From: Ichthyophis bannanicus
Lineage: Eukaryota > Chordata > Amphibia > Gymnophiona > Ichthyophiidae
NCBI GenBank assembly: GCA_033557465.1
Contig: CM066034.1
Coordinates: 985,591,637 to 985,655,636 of the forward strand
Length of the DNA: 64,000 nt
Reading direction: 5' to 3'
The notes under the pieces: generated by a model
What the model saw: the letters and a program-made list of their open reading frames with translations, nothing else
Database searches by the model: none
What the model was told of the DNA's origin: nothing
Program-made: the position numbers and the translations under genes
In this document: positions 30,383 through 42,368 of the stretch, piece after piece
Position numbering within the stretch: the stretch's first letter is position 1
Layout of the letters: each line of letters begins with the position of its first letter

Positions 30383-31400
30383 ACTATATGGGGTCAAACC
30401 AAAGGTCCTTCAAGCCCAGTATCCTGTTTCCATCAATGGTCAAGTACCTGGCAGGATCTCAAGTAGAGAAATTCCATGCTGTTTGCCCGCAAGGATAAGC
30501 AGTAACATTCCCCAAGTCAGTTTATGGACATTTTCTCCCGGAACTTGTCCAAACCTACAAACCTGGCTACATTAACTGCTTTTACCATATCGTTCAGAAA
30601 CAAATTCCAGAGCGTAATTATACATTGAGTGAAAAAGGATTTTCTCTGATTTGTAAATGTTTTTCTTAGGGGCCCTTTTTTCTTAGGGGCACTATAGGGT
30701 TGCACCAGACATGCCAATAACGCTTGAATCCATAGGACATTAGGAACAACAACACCGTGTTAACTGTCGGGGGTGTGAACAGCATGTTCCCAGCAGTTAA
30801 TAACATGCACCCTGCCCTAATATAGCCTAAAATTAGCACAGATGCATTTACCTTCACCAATAGAGGTGGTGGTAAGTGCACCTGCACTGATTGCATGCCA
30901 TGCAGTTAGTGTGGGGCGTGCTGATTGCATGACGCTCACTCCACCCACTTTCTACCTCTAACCCGACCACTTACCACCCCAACATGTGCAGGACAGTGAC
31001 CTGGAACGTGGACTGCACTAATTATGTTGGCTCCACACTAACAGTTACGGCAGGTCACGGCGAGTGCTGTAATTCATGCCAACCGCTTAGCGCCATTTAG
31101 TAAAAGGGCCCCTTAGTAATTTATTGGTGTGTCCCCTATTCTTTGCATTTGTAGAAAGAGTAAACAATTGAGTCATATTTGCCTGTTCCACTTCATTCGT
31201 GATTTTATAGATATCCATCGTATCACCCTTCAGTCATCTCTTCTCTAAGCTGAAGAACCCTAATTTCCTTAGCCTTTCCTCACTGGGAAGTCATCCCCCT
31301 TTATTATTCTTGCTTCCATTCTCTGAACTTTTTCTAATTCAACTACATCTTATTTTTGAGACATGGCAACCAGAATTGCACACACTAGTCAAGATATTGT
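30383..31400 (-). mobile_element. CR1 LINE fragment, interrupted by MITE
   Basis: An old minus-strand CR1 3' region: the GGTCAAACCAAAGGTCC end at 30395, C-terminal codons (30517-30660), then a MITE at 30669-31112, then further CR1 text to about 31400 (including the region matching YCVQFW codons near 31370). Many substitutions. Confidence 0.8.
30669..31112. mobile_element. MITE with GGGGCCCTTTT ends and TTA duplication
   Basis: A 444-bp element with terminal inverted repeats GGGGCCCTTTT / AAAAGGGCCCC, flanked by TTA on both sides (30666-30668 and 31113-31115). The 3-bp TTA duplication fits PIF/Harbinger-type MITEs. It sits inside CR1 sequence and contains no ORF of note. Confidence 0.8.
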
Positions 31401-32285
31401 GCTCAGCCATAGCAGTGATAGGAGTACTGCGTTAAGGGGACACAGTCCACAGCTCCCTCTAGAATCCAGTGTGATACAGGGGTCACTGACAGGTCAAGAT
31501 GAAGATTCTTTGTTCATGCCCTTGCATGGGTGGAACTAACCTGGAAGGAACATATGAGTATAAACACATAGAATTTTTATAGCTGGGTACCCAATCAGAT
31601 GCACCCAGTGGAGGAGTTAGGTGGGTCCCCTAGATTAAGGTCCCAGTTTTGTTGAGAAAGTATCTTTTCTTTTTCTACTTTTTGCCTCCCCACCCCTCCC
31701 CACCCCCCATAGTAAGTGCATGCCTACACCCTTCAACCACAAATCTGCATGGGTTGGGTCCTGAGGGATCATATAAATCTCAGGCCAATAGCAAGAGGAG
31801 TACACTTCCATGAGAGGAGGTTGCTGGTTCCCCACTTCCTGCCTCCCGCCTCCCAAGAATCAGACTGAGTTCTGATCAGGGAAGAGAGCCACAGATCCTG
31901 TAAGGGATGGTACCGTTGGAACTGTGGAAGTAAAGGGCCAGGAAAGACGTAGTGACTAGCCTGTGCATTGCTTCCAAGGCAGAAGAACTCCAAAGATGAC
32001 ATAGAAGCAAAAAAATTGTCTTCAAAGGGAGCTATGGTCAATGTGAGCAGAAATCTATGAGATGGGGTGTTTAGGAATGGATTGGAGCTGTGTACAGTAT
32101 CTGACTATCCTTGAAGAAACTGTAAATAGCTTCTGAAGTGTCTTCTAGGATGGTGCTGTACCAATTTGAGTTGCCCAAAGTTCCAAAGTAAAGTTAGAGT
32201 TTCAGTTGTATATTGTTGGACTGATTTCCTTAATTACCCTTCGCTGAGGAGGGTTAGAGCATGGAAGAATGGTCCTATGCTGCTT
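31401..32285. other. No gene recognised
   Basis: About 0.9 kb without a supported gene or named repeat. The minus-strand frames here are short and have no recognisable motif. Confidence 0.5.
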
Positions 32286-33010
32286 TAGGTTTATATTTAT
32301 TAAAGGATTTAATTAATATAGAACCTTATATTGAAAATATCAAAGTGGTTTACAAAAATGCAAATAAGAGGATGAAAGAAACTCCATAACGGTGATGGGA
32401 AAGTAAAGACACAAGACAATTAAAGCAGTGCAAAGAATAACAGGAGAGAGAACTAAATTCTTGATAATGTTATACCTGGCTCAAGGGCCCATCCATTAGA
32501 ATGTCTTCAGATCCCGTCAAAAGCCAGAGTAAGCAGTCGGTCTTCAAGCCAGCTCTGAACTTTTTATATAAGGGTTCAATTTGGAGATTAGGGAGCAAAG
32601 CATCCCAAGCCTTTGATGCTAGGGACTATCAGTGGACTCGGCTGGGTTTCAAAACAGGATATCAAGCAACTTTTCCTGGGTGGAACAAATTGCATGAAGA
32701 GATATATGTGGTATGAGCAGGAAGTGGAGATAAATTGGGCATCCTGTTTTTAGGATCTTGTATGGCATGATGAGTATTTTAAATTGCACATGATAGAATA
32801 CTGGAAAGCAGTGATTGTGGAAAAGCAGAAGGGTTTACATGGCCAAATTTGTGTGCTTGTGTGAGAAGACAAATGGTGGTATGTGGAATGGATTGAAGAT
32901 GTTTGAAGTCTATGAATCGAAGACCAGCATAGATAAAGTTACAGTAAACTAGAAAAGAGGCATCAATAGTCAGATGGCTCCAGGAGAGACTGTATAGAGC
33001 TGATGTAGGG
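32286..33010 (-). repeat. L2/CR1-like 3' region, unclassified and decayed
   Basis: Begins with a TTTATATTTATTAAAGG word and a short A/T-rich tail motif in reverse orientation (about 32290-32330), then sequence in the style of a decayed minus-strand LINE 3' UTR and C-terminal coding region (for example CAAAGCATCCCAAGCCTTTG near 32597). The frames are broken; family uncertain. Confidence 0.4.
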
Positions 33011-33612
33011 CAAAAACGTCTTTGGCTTCGAAGGATAGCTGAAAGTCCTCAGTGACATCTAAGTATTTAAAAGACTGGCAATTGAAGGAGGTTGTGCTGC
33101 ATAACAGAGGAAGAGGAGGGATGACAGGCCCTGCTGTTGATCTAGATGCTGATAGATTTATTAGGGTATATAGGCATGGTGGGTCACCAGCTGCAAAGAC
33201 AGAGCCTAGACTGGGGACACTGAATGGATGCCAAGCAGGTAGTGGTGAAGGGCCTTCAAGAAGAGTACCCTTGCATACAGAAATTGTTCTGTCGCTCCAC
33301 AAATCCCCAGCTACACCAGTATCAGGGCCGGCGCGTCCATTGAGTGATAATGTTGTTCACACAGGGCCCCATGCTTCAGGGGACCCACCACAAACTCCAT
33401 TACCGCTCAATGGATACTTGGACAGCTGCAGAGGGAGCCGGGGAAGCCTGTTTTGAATGTCCTGTGCAATGCCCTTTAACCTTTCCCAGCATTTGCGGCT
33501 TCACTGAAACAGCCGCCAGCGTGAAGGAAAAGGCTCTTCATGCTGGCGGCTGTGCAGAGGGAGCCGGGCCTCGCGCGGGCTTCCCCTGCTCCCTCTGCAG
33601 CCCCTTAGATGG

Positions 33613-34460
33613 CCACGAGGCTCTTGGGGGGGGGGACTTGAACTGGATGGGCTGTGATGGGGGGAAATGGACTGCAAATGGGCTGTGATGGTGGGGGGAT
33701 AGGACTGCAAATGGGCTGTGATGGTGGGAGGGGGGGAACGGACTGTAAATGGGCTGTGATGGTGGGGGGGGCTAGAACTGAAAATGGGCTGTGATGGGGG
33801 TGATTGGACTGTAAATGGGCTGTGATTGGGGGGGGGAAATGGACTACAAATGGGCTGTGATGGTGGGGGGATAGGACTGCAAATGGGCTGTGATGGTAGG
33901 GGGGAACGGACTGCAAATGGGCTGTGATGTTGGGGGGGCTAGGACTGGAAATGGGCTGTGATGGGAGGGCTAAAATTGGAAATGGGCTGATGAAGAGCTG
34001 GATTAGGACTGGAAATGAGCTGATGGGGTCTGGAATAGGACTGGAAGTAGGGTGTTGGGAGTTGGAATAGGGCTTGAAATGGGCTGACAAGGTGACTAGG
34101 ATTGGAAATTGGCTGATGGGGGAGCTTGGAGTGGAAATGGGCTGATGGGGGACTGGAATGTAACTGGAAAAGAGCATATGGGAGCTAGGACTGGAAATGG
34201 GCTGATGAGGAGCTGGAATAGGGCTAGAAATGGGCTGATGGGGGAACTTGGACTGCAAATGGGTGATGGGCTGGAATAGGACTGGAAATGGGCTGATGGG
34301 GGCTGGAATAGGACTGGAAGCGGGCTGATGGGAGTTGGAATAGGGCTGGAAATGGGCTGATGGGGGAGCTTGGAGTGGAAATCGGCTGATGGGAGCTGGA
34401 ATGGAACTGGAAAACAGAATATGGGGGCTAGGACTGGAAATGGGCTGATGTGGAGGCTTG
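33613..34460 (+). repeat. G-rich minisatellite in hAT B
   Basis: Units with AAATGGGCTGTGATGG(T/G)GGGG early in the array and GGAAATGGGCTGATGGGG later. Same repeat type as 26190-27125. The 217-codon frame on the opposite strand (33605-34258) is made only of these repeats. Confidence 0.9.
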
Positions 34461-35096
34461 GGAGAATGGGACTAGAAGGGGGCGGATGCTGGGTTGGTCT
34501 AGAACTGCTGTGTAAGGGAGCTGATTTTGGGAGAGGATTAGAAAGGGATGGGGAATGAGAATGGAGAGGGGAAAAGATAGTTTATGTGAGAGGGAAGAAA
34601 AGTCTACGATGGGCCAGGTATTGGGAGAATAAGTGGAGATTGAGAATGGAAGGGTGAAATTTGAGTGGATGATAAAGGAATAAGGAAAGAAATGGGGGAA
34701 AGAGCAAAAGGAGAAAGATCAGTATGTTAAAGCAGATATAGAGAAAGAAAATGGGAAAAAATCTAAAAGAGAAAAGACAAATGGATAGCTCACATAAGAC
34801 ACAAAGAAACCAGAAGAAAGTGACTGAAGCAATTGCAACTGAAAAAGAAAATGCACAAACAACAAAAGGTAGAAAAATACTTTTTTATTTTGAATTTATT
34901 AACTGGAATATATCAACTCTCGGAAATGTGCATCGTTAACGTCTTTTGTGTTTTGTTTAGTACAAGAGGAAATTAATTTATAGTTTTATTTCTCCAGGGT
35001 TGTTGTACATCCCAAGTTTGGCTTTTGGTGTTCCCAGTTTAATTATTGTCTTCCTATTTCTAAATTGTGATCCCTTGTTCTTTGTTTGGTGATGGT

Positions 35097-35420
35097 CTAT
35101 GTTCTGAATGTGTAACCGAGCTGAGGTATTCTGTTCATGTAGTTTCTATTTGACAGTGCCACTTGTTCTCTTTCCCCAGTAGGAGATATATTGGTATTCT
35201 CTGAGGTGTATTGGTTTGATATTTGCAGTGTTGCCTTTTGATAGGTAGGGTTTGGTGCTTTGTGAGTCCTGGCAGTGTTGTTATGATATGGCCGGTTTGC
35301 TATGAGTTCTAAATGATCAGTGTTTATAGTACTTCCTAATGGGCCTGGTGGTTGGCACAGGAATATAGCAACATAGAAATCTGTTAGACTTTCTTTATCC
35401 AGACACTGATTAAGAGGCAT
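35097..35420 (-). CDS. Short ORF shared by hAT copies (B)
   Basis: The longest of the three versions, 107 codons, with ATG at 35420 and text such as MPLNQCLDKESLTDFYV and RTHKAPNPTYQKATLQI. Unknown function. The corresponding frame in C carries an extra in-frame stretch after residue 6, which keeps the frame open. Confidence 0.3.
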   Translation of the reverse strand: MPLNQCLDKESLTDFYVAIFLCQPPGPLGSTINTDHLELIANRPYHNNTARTHKAPNPTYQKATLQISNQYTSENTNISPTGEREQVALSNRNYMNRIPQLGYTFRT

Positions 35421-35550
35421 GTTTACTAAAAATGCATGTTAACATTATGCAAATGGGTATGCAAATGATGTTCCTTATGCAAATGGGGCCCCGCAATTAA
35501 TCTTCGCACATGGCCAGCGCACCCCCCCTTGGGCCGCCCCTGACCAGTAT

Positions 35551-36226
35551 GAAGGCACAACATCTGTCCCCTAGGTACGACTGTTAAGAAATGACTGCAG
35601 AATAGGACCAAGATCTTCCACATGACTGGGCACAACACTGTCACTGAGCAATCAAGTACTCATGCTTATACTGTACATTTGGGAAACACCCTAGCATTTC
35701 CCTCAACATCTACAATATGTTTTTAGTTTAAAAATGTCATTTCCTTTAGGAATTATCTTAAATGGAACAGATACGCTCTGAAACTCAGTCGTTTACAAAC
35801 TATGAGTGGGTGAAATCAATTAGACGCATTAGCCACAAAGCCTGCCAATAGATCATAATAATCTCATTTGCAGAATGAAAATATGATGCCAAAAAAAACT
35901 GTATTTTGTGCGTTTTCATACAATATGGCTTTCATGCCGATACAGTATATGCAAAAGCAACAGAGAATGGAATGCAGTTTTACAAATGCATGTTTAGCAG
36001 TAAAGATATGTATCACAGAGCCCTGGGGGTCGGACCAACAATAACGAAAGACTAGTCAGTCACCTAGGTCAACAGACTCTGAGGGCGGCAAAGAGCAGCA
36101 GCAGTCAAAGCAAAATAATAGATCCTGACAGACAGAAAAACTCAACGAGCCAACAGCACATTCTTTTACCTGCAGGGAGAGTGGGTACACACAGACATAC
36201 AAAACAAGGTTTAATATTTAAAAGCA
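35551..36226. other. No gene recognised
   Basis: Unique-looking A/T-rich sequence between hAT B and the MITE at 36229. I see no supported ORF or repeat. Confidence 0.5.
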
Positions 36227-36228
36227 TG

Positions 36229-36698
36229 GGGCCCGATATTCTCTTGGATGGGCTATGCACCGCATTGGCGCATAGCCCTGCCCGCTGACCTCTAAACCTG
36301 AATATTCAATGCCGCAGCAACAGCATAGAATATCTGGCTTAGGCGCCGTGTGGAGTCAACCACAGAGACTAATCAGGTAGCGGCGATATTGGACCACTAC
36401 CCAGTTAGCAGCCACGGCTAGAACTAGGTGAGCCAAAGGCTCGCCTAGTTTTACCCATGGAGGGCTAACTGGGGAGCGGTCCAATATCATCGCTACCCAG
36501 TTATTGGGACTCCCCGCCTCTGCTCCACCCTGGAATGCTCCCAACACGCCCTCATGCTACCTGGATAGCATCGGGGAGCATAAGGGACATAGCCGGGAAT
36601 ATTCAATGGCACTAACCATGTAGATGTCGTTGAATATTCCCGGTTAAGGCATTTACATGGTTTATTAGGCTGTAAATGCCTTTCGAATATTGGGCCCA
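36229..36698. mobile_element. Palindromic MITE with GGGCCCGATATTC ends
   Basis: Ends GGGCCCGATATTC (from about 36229) and the near inverse GAATATTGGGCCC (to about 36698). The interior is a long imperfect palindrome: GGTAGCGGCGATATTGGACC (36376-36395) against GGTCCAATATCATCGCTACC (36478-36497), with a 13-bp-stem hairpin at about 36422-36450 in the middle. No coding capacity; superfamily unassigned. Confidence 0.7.
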
Positions 36699-36904
36699 AG
36701 ATATCCAGTTATGCATTTTTGCAGGATTGATGTGGGAGGGGTGGTGTTCAGATGACTGTGATTGTTGAGTTTAATTGTGAAAATCTCAGAGGGGGTGGGG
36801 AATTAAAGGTTTGGCTAGAGCAGGATTGCTGTGAGAAAGTCAGTTGGACCATTAGATGATAGAGGGGTAAAAGGGTGCTAAGGAAGGACAAGGCCATAGT
36901 GGAG
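36699..36904. other. No gene recognised
   Basis: Short unique spacer between the MITE and the CR1 element; no supported feature. Confidence 0.4.
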
Positions 36905-37495
36905 AATTGAAATAAATATTGACAAACCAGGAAGATATATTACAACTATTTGATAAACTGAAGAGTAGCAAATCATCTGGACTGGATGGCATACATCCAA
37001 TTAGTACTCTGTGAACTATCATTAAAATCATCTGTAGTACCAGAAGAATGGAGAATGGCCAATGTAACGCCAATTTTCAAAAAGGGTTCCATGGGTGATC
37101 TGGGAAACTATAGACAGCTGAGCCAGATGTCAGTACCAGGAAAAATCGTAGAAACCATTATAAAGATTAAAAATATTGAACATGTAAAAAGTCATAGTTC
37201 AATGGGAGAAAATCAACATGGATTTAGCCAAGGAACATCTTGCCTTACTAATGTGATATATTTTTTTGAAGATATGAATAAACAGGTAGACAAAGGTGAG
37301 CCAGTCAATATAGTATACAGTATCTGGATTTTCAGAAAGCCTTTGACAAGGTCCCTCATGAAAGACTCTTGGCGAAATTAAAAAGTCATTGGATAGGAGA
37401 CAGTGTACTATTGTGGATAAGGAACTGGTTAAAAGATAGAAAGCAGAGAGTAGGGCTAAATGGCCAATTTTCTCAATGGAAAAAGGTGAATAGTA
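36905..37495 (+). mobile_element. CR1 LINE, 5' part (split)
   Basis: Plus-strand CR1 RT N-terminal region: LFDKLKSSKSSG, ANVTPIFKKGSMGDLGNYR, VPGKIVETI, QHGFSQGTSCLTNV and KQVDKGEPV, up to KVNS at 37494, with frameshifts. It is interrupted by the antisense CR1 at 37498-39239 and continues at 39240. Confidence 0.88.
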
Positions 37496-37497
37496 AG

Positions 37498-39239
37498 AAC
37501 ATAAGAACATAAGATATGCCATACTGGGTCAGACCAAGGTCCATCAAGCCCAGTATTCTGTTTCCAACAGTGGCCAATCTAGGTCATACGTACCTAGCAG
37601 TTTCCCCAAGGGACACAGGTTCCACAATGCTTGTATTGGTTCAAGCATTGATATCCTGGGTCCCTTCTTAATAATGGTTTATGGACCTTTCCTCCAGGAA
37701 CTTGTCCAAACCTTTTTTAAACCCAGCTACACTAACAGCCTTTACTACATCCTCCGGTAACAAATTCCAGAGTTTGATTACACGTTGAGTGAAAAAATAT
37801 TTTCTTTTATTAGTCTTAAATAGTTTACCCTGTAGCTTCATTGCATGTCCCCTAGTCTTTCTATATTCTGATAAGGTAAACAATCGATCTACGTTTACCC
37901 ATTCCACTCCGTTCATTAATTTATAGACTTCTATCATATCTCCCCTCAGCCGTCTCTTTTCCAGGTTAAAGAGCCCCAACCTTTTTAGCCTTTCTTCATA
38001 GGAGTAGCCTTCCATCCCCTTTACCATTTTGGTGGCTCTTCTCTGAACCTTTTCTAAAATCGCTATATCCTTTTTAAGATACGGCGACCAGAATTGCACA
38101 CAATATTCAAGGTGCGGTCTCACCATGGAACGATATAGAGGCATTATAATATCTTTTGTTTTATTTTCCATTCCTTTCCTTATCATACCTAGCATTCTAT
38201 TTGCTCTCTTGGCCGCCGCTGCACACTGGGCCGAGGGTTTTAACATGGTATCCACAAGGACGCCTAAATCTTTTTCTTGGGTGGTGGTTCCTAATGTGGA
38301 ACCTTGCATCGTGTAACCATAGTTTGGGTTGTTCTTCCCTAGGTGCATAACCTTGCACTTCTCCACATTAAATTTCATCTGCCATTTTGATGCCCAGTCT
38401 TCCAATTTATCAAGATCCTCTTGCAATTTTCCACAATCCTCCTGGGTTTTAACAACTTTAAATAGTTTTGTGTCATCAGCAAATTTGATAACCTCACTCG
38501 TTATTCCACTTTCCAGGTCATTTATGAATATGTCAAAAAGCAGCGGACCCAGCACAGATCCCTGGGGTACACCACTATTCACCTTTCTCCATTGGGAAAA
38601 TTGGCCATTTAGCCCTACCCTCTGCTTTCTATCTTTTAACCAGTTCCTGATCCACAGTAGTACACTGCCTCCTATCCCATGACTCTTTAGTTTTGCCAAA
38701 AGTCTCTCATGAGGGACCTTGTCAAAGGCTTTCTGAAAGTCCAGATACACAATATCAACCGACTCACCTTTGTCCACCTGTTTATTCACTCCTTCAAAAA
38801 AACATAACAGATTAGTAAGACAAGATCTTCCTTGTCTAAAGCCATGTTGGCTGTCTCCCATTAGGTCATGACTATCTATATGCTGAGTAATTTTATTCTT
38901 TATGATGGTTTCTACCATTTTTCCCGGTACTGATGTCAGGCTCACCGGTCTGTAGTTTCCCGGATCACCCCTCGAACCCTTTTTAAAAATTGGTGTTACA
39001 TTGGCGATCCTCCAATCCTCAGGTATTAGAGATGATTCTAATGATAGTTCACAGATTACTGATAGCAGGTCTGCAATCTCAAATTTCAGTTCTTTCAACA
39101 CCCTTGGATGTATACCATCCGGCCCAGGTGATTTGCTACTCTTCAGTTTATCTAATAGTTGTAGGACATCTTCCCGATGTATCGATATTTCCTTCAATTC
39201 TTCCACACCTTTAAATACCACTTCAGTAGTGACCCTAAG
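37498..39239 (-). mobile_element. CR1 LINE, young 5'-truncated copy, antisense inside CR1
   Basis: A minus-strand CR1 from the 3' terminal block at 37498 to its truncated 5' end near 39239. It is inserted within a plus-strand CR1, between codons for the KVNS motif and SVLGP; about four codons (GVPQ) of the target are missing. It has few mutations, so it is younger than its host. Confidence 0.92.
37668..39239 (-). CDS. CR1 reverse transcriptase (5'-truncated)
   Basis: An open frame of 600 codons from 39470, but residues 1 to ~77 are antisense read-through of the neighbouring CR1; real CR1 sequence starts at about TTEVVFKGVEELKE. The RT is complete: KSPGPDG near 115, TPIFKKGSRGDPGNYRPVS at 159-177, LDFQKAFD at 243-250, [17 protein letters not shown] at 300-316 and catalytic FADD at 330-333. 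The C-terminal segment through RSINHY is intact with no stop. The endonuclease domain is absent owing to 5' truncation, so it cannot retrotranspose on its own. Confidence 0.9.
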   Translation of the reverse strand, partial: LRVTTEVVFKGVEELKEISIHREDVLQLLDKLKSSKSPGPDGIHPRVLKELKFEIADLLSVICELSLESSLIPEDWRIANVTPIFKKGSRGDPGNYRPVSLTSVPGKMVETIIKNKITQHIDSHDLMGDSQHGFRQGRSCLTNLLCFFEGVNKQVDKGESVDIVYLDFQKAFDKVPHERLLAKLKSHGIGGSVLLWIRNWLKDRKQRVGLNGQFSQWRKVNSGVPQGSVLGPLLFDIFINDLESGITSEVIKFADDTKLFKVVKTQEDCGKLQEDLDKLEDWASKWQMKFNVEKCKVMHLGKNNPNYGYTMQGSTLGTTTQEKDLGVLVDTMLKPSAQCAAAAKRANRMLGMIRKGMENKTKDIIMPLYRSMVRPHLEYCVQFWSPYLKKDIAILEKVQRRATKMVKGMEGYSYEERLKRLGLFNLEKRRLRGDMIEVYKLMNGVEWVNVDRLFTLSEYRKTRGHAMKLQGKLFKTNKRKYFFTQRVIKLWNLLPEDVVKAVSVAGFKKGLDKFLEERSINHY

Positions 39240-39860
39240 GATCTGTGCTGGGCCTGCTGTTTTTAACATATTCATAAATGATCTGGAAATGGGAATAATG
39301 AGTGAGGTCATCAAATTTGCAGATGACACAAAATTATTCAAAGTTGTTAAAACACAAGAATATTGTGAAAAATTGCAAGAAGAACTTGATAAATTGGAAG
39401 ACTGGTTGTCCAAATGGCAGATGAAATTTAATGTGAACAAGTGCAAAGTTCGGCACCTAGGAAAGAACAACCCAAACTATGGTTACACGATGCAAGGTTC
39501 CACTTTGAGAACTACCACCCAGGAAAAAGATTTAGGTGTCATCTTGGATAATACACTGAAACTCTCTACGCAGTGTGCAGCGGCAGCCAAGAGAGCAAAT
39601 AGAATGCTAGGAATCATAAGGACAGGAATGGAGAAGAAAACAAAGGATATTATAAGGCCTCATATTGTTCCATGGTGCGACTGCACCTTGAATATTGTGT
39701 GCAATTCTGGTCACCATATTTCAAAAAGGATATAGCAGAATTAGAAAAGATACAGAGAAGAGCTGCCAAAATGGTGAAGAGGATGGCAGGACACGCAATG
39801 AAGCTACAATTCAAAAAGGCATGGACAAACACAAAGGATCCCTTTACAGCAATAGGATAA
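39240..39860 (+). pseudogene. CR1 RT, C-terminal relic
   Basis: The 39001-39735 frame includes foreign antisense codons before 39240, then RT from the SVLGP motif with catalytic FADD and [16 protein letters not shown] frameshift at about 39670 moves the continuation to 39672-39860. Dead copy. Confidence 0.85.
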
Positions 39861-40256
39861 AAACCAAAATAAACGGTACCATCTAACTTCTGAACCATAT
39901 AATGTCATTTACTATGTTACTATGTAATGTAACCTATTTAAGAATAATAAGAGAAAATATTATTTCACTCAACGCATAATCAAATGCTGGAATTTGTTAC
40001 CAGAGGATGTAGTAAAACCTGTTAGTGTAGCTGGGTTAAAAAAGGTTTGGACAAGTTCCTGGAGGAAAGGTCCATAAACCATTATTAAAGAGGACCCAGG
40101 AAATCCACTGCTTACCCCGGGACAAGCATTGTGGAACCTATGCACCTTTTTTGGGAACTTGCCAGTTACTTTTGACCTGGATTGGCCACTGTTGGAAACA
40201 TGATATTGGGCTTGATGGACCCTGGTCTGACGCAATATGGCATGTTCTTATGTTAT
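39240..40256 (+). mobile_element. CR1 LINE, 3' part (split)
   Basis: Continues the CR1 from 37495: [39 protein letters not shown], then [13 protein letters not shown] in a shifted frame. A ~130-bp segment at about 39800-39935 does not match the other CR1 copies (it reads [12 protein letters not shown]), and standard CR1 resumes at 39936 to the terminal ATGTTCTTATGTTATG. Confidence 0.85.
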
Positions 40257-42121
40257 GTTCACCCAATATCCTTGCACCTGCTCTGGAAAGGGGAAATTTG
40301 ATTGACCATCAGTTGTTCAGTCCCCACACAAATACAACAAGCAAACACCTCGTCAGACTGTGAGTGAGCAGGACGGAGGGGAAAGCCATTGTCCACAACA
40401 AATAGCAACTTCCCGAGGCACAGAACTTAACTGAGATAACTCTGTATATGGGGGGAATGGGAGGGGAAGAAAGATCAAGGCATCTTAATACAGTGCACCC
40501 AATCCAATATTGAAATAAAGGCTAATGTAACCAGATGAAAATAAATTATAAACAAATAAAATTACTTGGGTTTTGGAGGGAGAGCATTTCGGGAAATCGT
40601 GGGCAGCTTGAGGAGTTCCAAGGGTACAGAGGACAGCTGGAAGAGCAGCCGATTCGGCACTATTTTTCTTTATAAATGGAGGCATTGAGGTTGACAGAGA
40701 AAAGAGTTTGGCTGGACAGGGGAGAGCCACGATGATTATAGCTGTTCTCTGTCCTAGCATGGAACTGTCTGGGGGTCCCAGGTAAGCAGTGATCATCACG
40801 GCTGCTATAAAGGGGGTCCCGGAGATTGCAGAGATTTGAGGGGGCTGAGGGGGCTCTGTTTTCTTGGCCATGGGGTGCTGAAATGGCAGCATGTGTAAAT
40901 TTTAAAAAACTGGAGGTGCCAAGTGGGGCTTCCTTCTGCTGGTGGGAGGGCTCAGTAAAATGTCAGCAGTCTAGTTCAGGAAGGTCTACAGCTGTTTCCA
41001 ATGTCTGCAGGTATGAGTGGGGGCTGCAGACATCGTGGCTGTTCCTGGAAGAGGACCCGATGATTGTCGGTGCCTCAGGTTTCAGTGGTGGATGCCTCCG
41101 GTTACAACCGAAATGCTGGACCTGAGTTAGGCCTACAGAAGTGGGTGCAGCTGGCCTTAAAGGAGCCAGAGCCTTGTAAAATGGCCGAAATTAAAAATTA
41201 AATTTAAATTAGTTTGAGAGAGTCCAAAAGAGTAATAAGAGTAATCGTTTTTAAAGATTTTTAAGGCTATATTTACTTGTAATTTGCAGTGCTTTTTGTT
41301 AGTGGGTGGGGCCTATGCCCAACTATAAACATAAATATTTTAAAGTGTAAAAAGTTATGGAGAGTCCAGAAGATGTGCTCGGAAGATAAAGCACCCAGAG
41401 AAGTATTTTATTTTGGTGATTTTGACATATTTTAAAATCACAATTTTAGTGATTTCAGAAATGAAACCAAAACCTGTTTTAAAGTGTTCAAAGTAGTTTA
41501 AACCTTGTACCAATGTATAAAGAAGTGAATTCTGAATAAAGTTGGTTAAAAGTGATTTTTGAACATAAAAATATGTTTCTTTAATGTAAAAGTACCCGGA
41601 TATAAGAGGAGGGGGGTAGTGATATATGAAGCTACATTGTTGCTACAGAGCACAGCTGATTTGAAATATAGATTGACGCACTTCATTGAAAACCTTCAAC
41701 ACTGTAGATGCTCATAAAGAAACAGCTGGGAAAATTCCTAAATGGAGCAAAAATAATACCTATGAAGTTTATTTTGGGAAAAAGGGGAAATTAAGGCTCT
41801 TATTTTAGGTTCAGAGGGATTTTTTGATGACATCAGCAGGGGGAAGAGCGCTTTGGAAGGCAGATTGAATGTTGGTATGGTGGGTAGTTTGAGGTAGCTG
41901 GAGATTGAATGTGGAAGAGACAGTAGATGCATGTTGGTGTGTCTGCTGTCAGGGCCCTGCAAAGTGATTTTTTGTGAAATTTTTGAAAGTTGTTTGAGAG
42001 TTTGAGTATTGTTGTGTGTAGTATGAAAGAAATTGAGAGTTTTAAAATGTATTTTCTTGGATTGAGGGCAAGTAAGGTGAGTGGGTTGAATGGGGTACCT
42101 CAGAAGAGTGAGGCAAGTTAG
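40257..42121. other. No gene recognised
   Basis: About 1.9 kb with no supported ORF or named repeat. Short frames at 40485-40892 (minus) and 40826-41125 (plus) lack recognisable motifs and have mixed composition. A purine-rich stretch occurs around 40445-40470. Confidence 0.5.
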
Positions 42122-42368
42122 ATGGAGATCAGGGGCAGTCCAAGGATGATGCAGGTCCATGTGCGGAGATTCATTGTGGGACCTCATTTGCATATCCACT
42201 GGACCTCATTTGCATATATGTTGCCATCTAAAAGTTTAGGCGAAATGACTTAGGAGCATGTTAATTAAATATTAATGTGCATTAAGTGCCACTACGCCAA
42301 TATAAATAAATGGGTGTTCCTGCACTTAGCGCACATTAACATTTGTAAATGCGCATTAACTTTTAAAC

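Larger units (their letters stand above)
33323..35542 (+). mobile_element. hAT-like element B
   Basis: A 2220-bp element starting CAGGGCCGGCGCGTCC and ending TTGGGCCGCCCCTG, flanked by an exact 8-bp duplication ACCAGTAT (33315-33322 and 35543-35550). It has a GC hairpin near its left end (33500-33560, GCCGCCAGCGTGAAG vs CTTCATGCTGGCGGC), a G-rich minisatellite and the short ORF on the minus strand. Non-autonomous. Confidence 0.92.

Noticed and set aside
33605..34258. 217-codon minus-strand frame rich in Pro/Ser/His
   Set aside because: It is made only of the reversed G-rich minisatellite units in hAT B.
39240..39470. First ~77 residues of the 600-codon CR1 frame
   Set aside because: This is the antisense strand of the neighbouring plus-strand CR1, an accidental extension.
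40485..40892. 135-codon minus-strand frame
   Set aside because: No recognisable domain and no related copy in the window; treated as chance.
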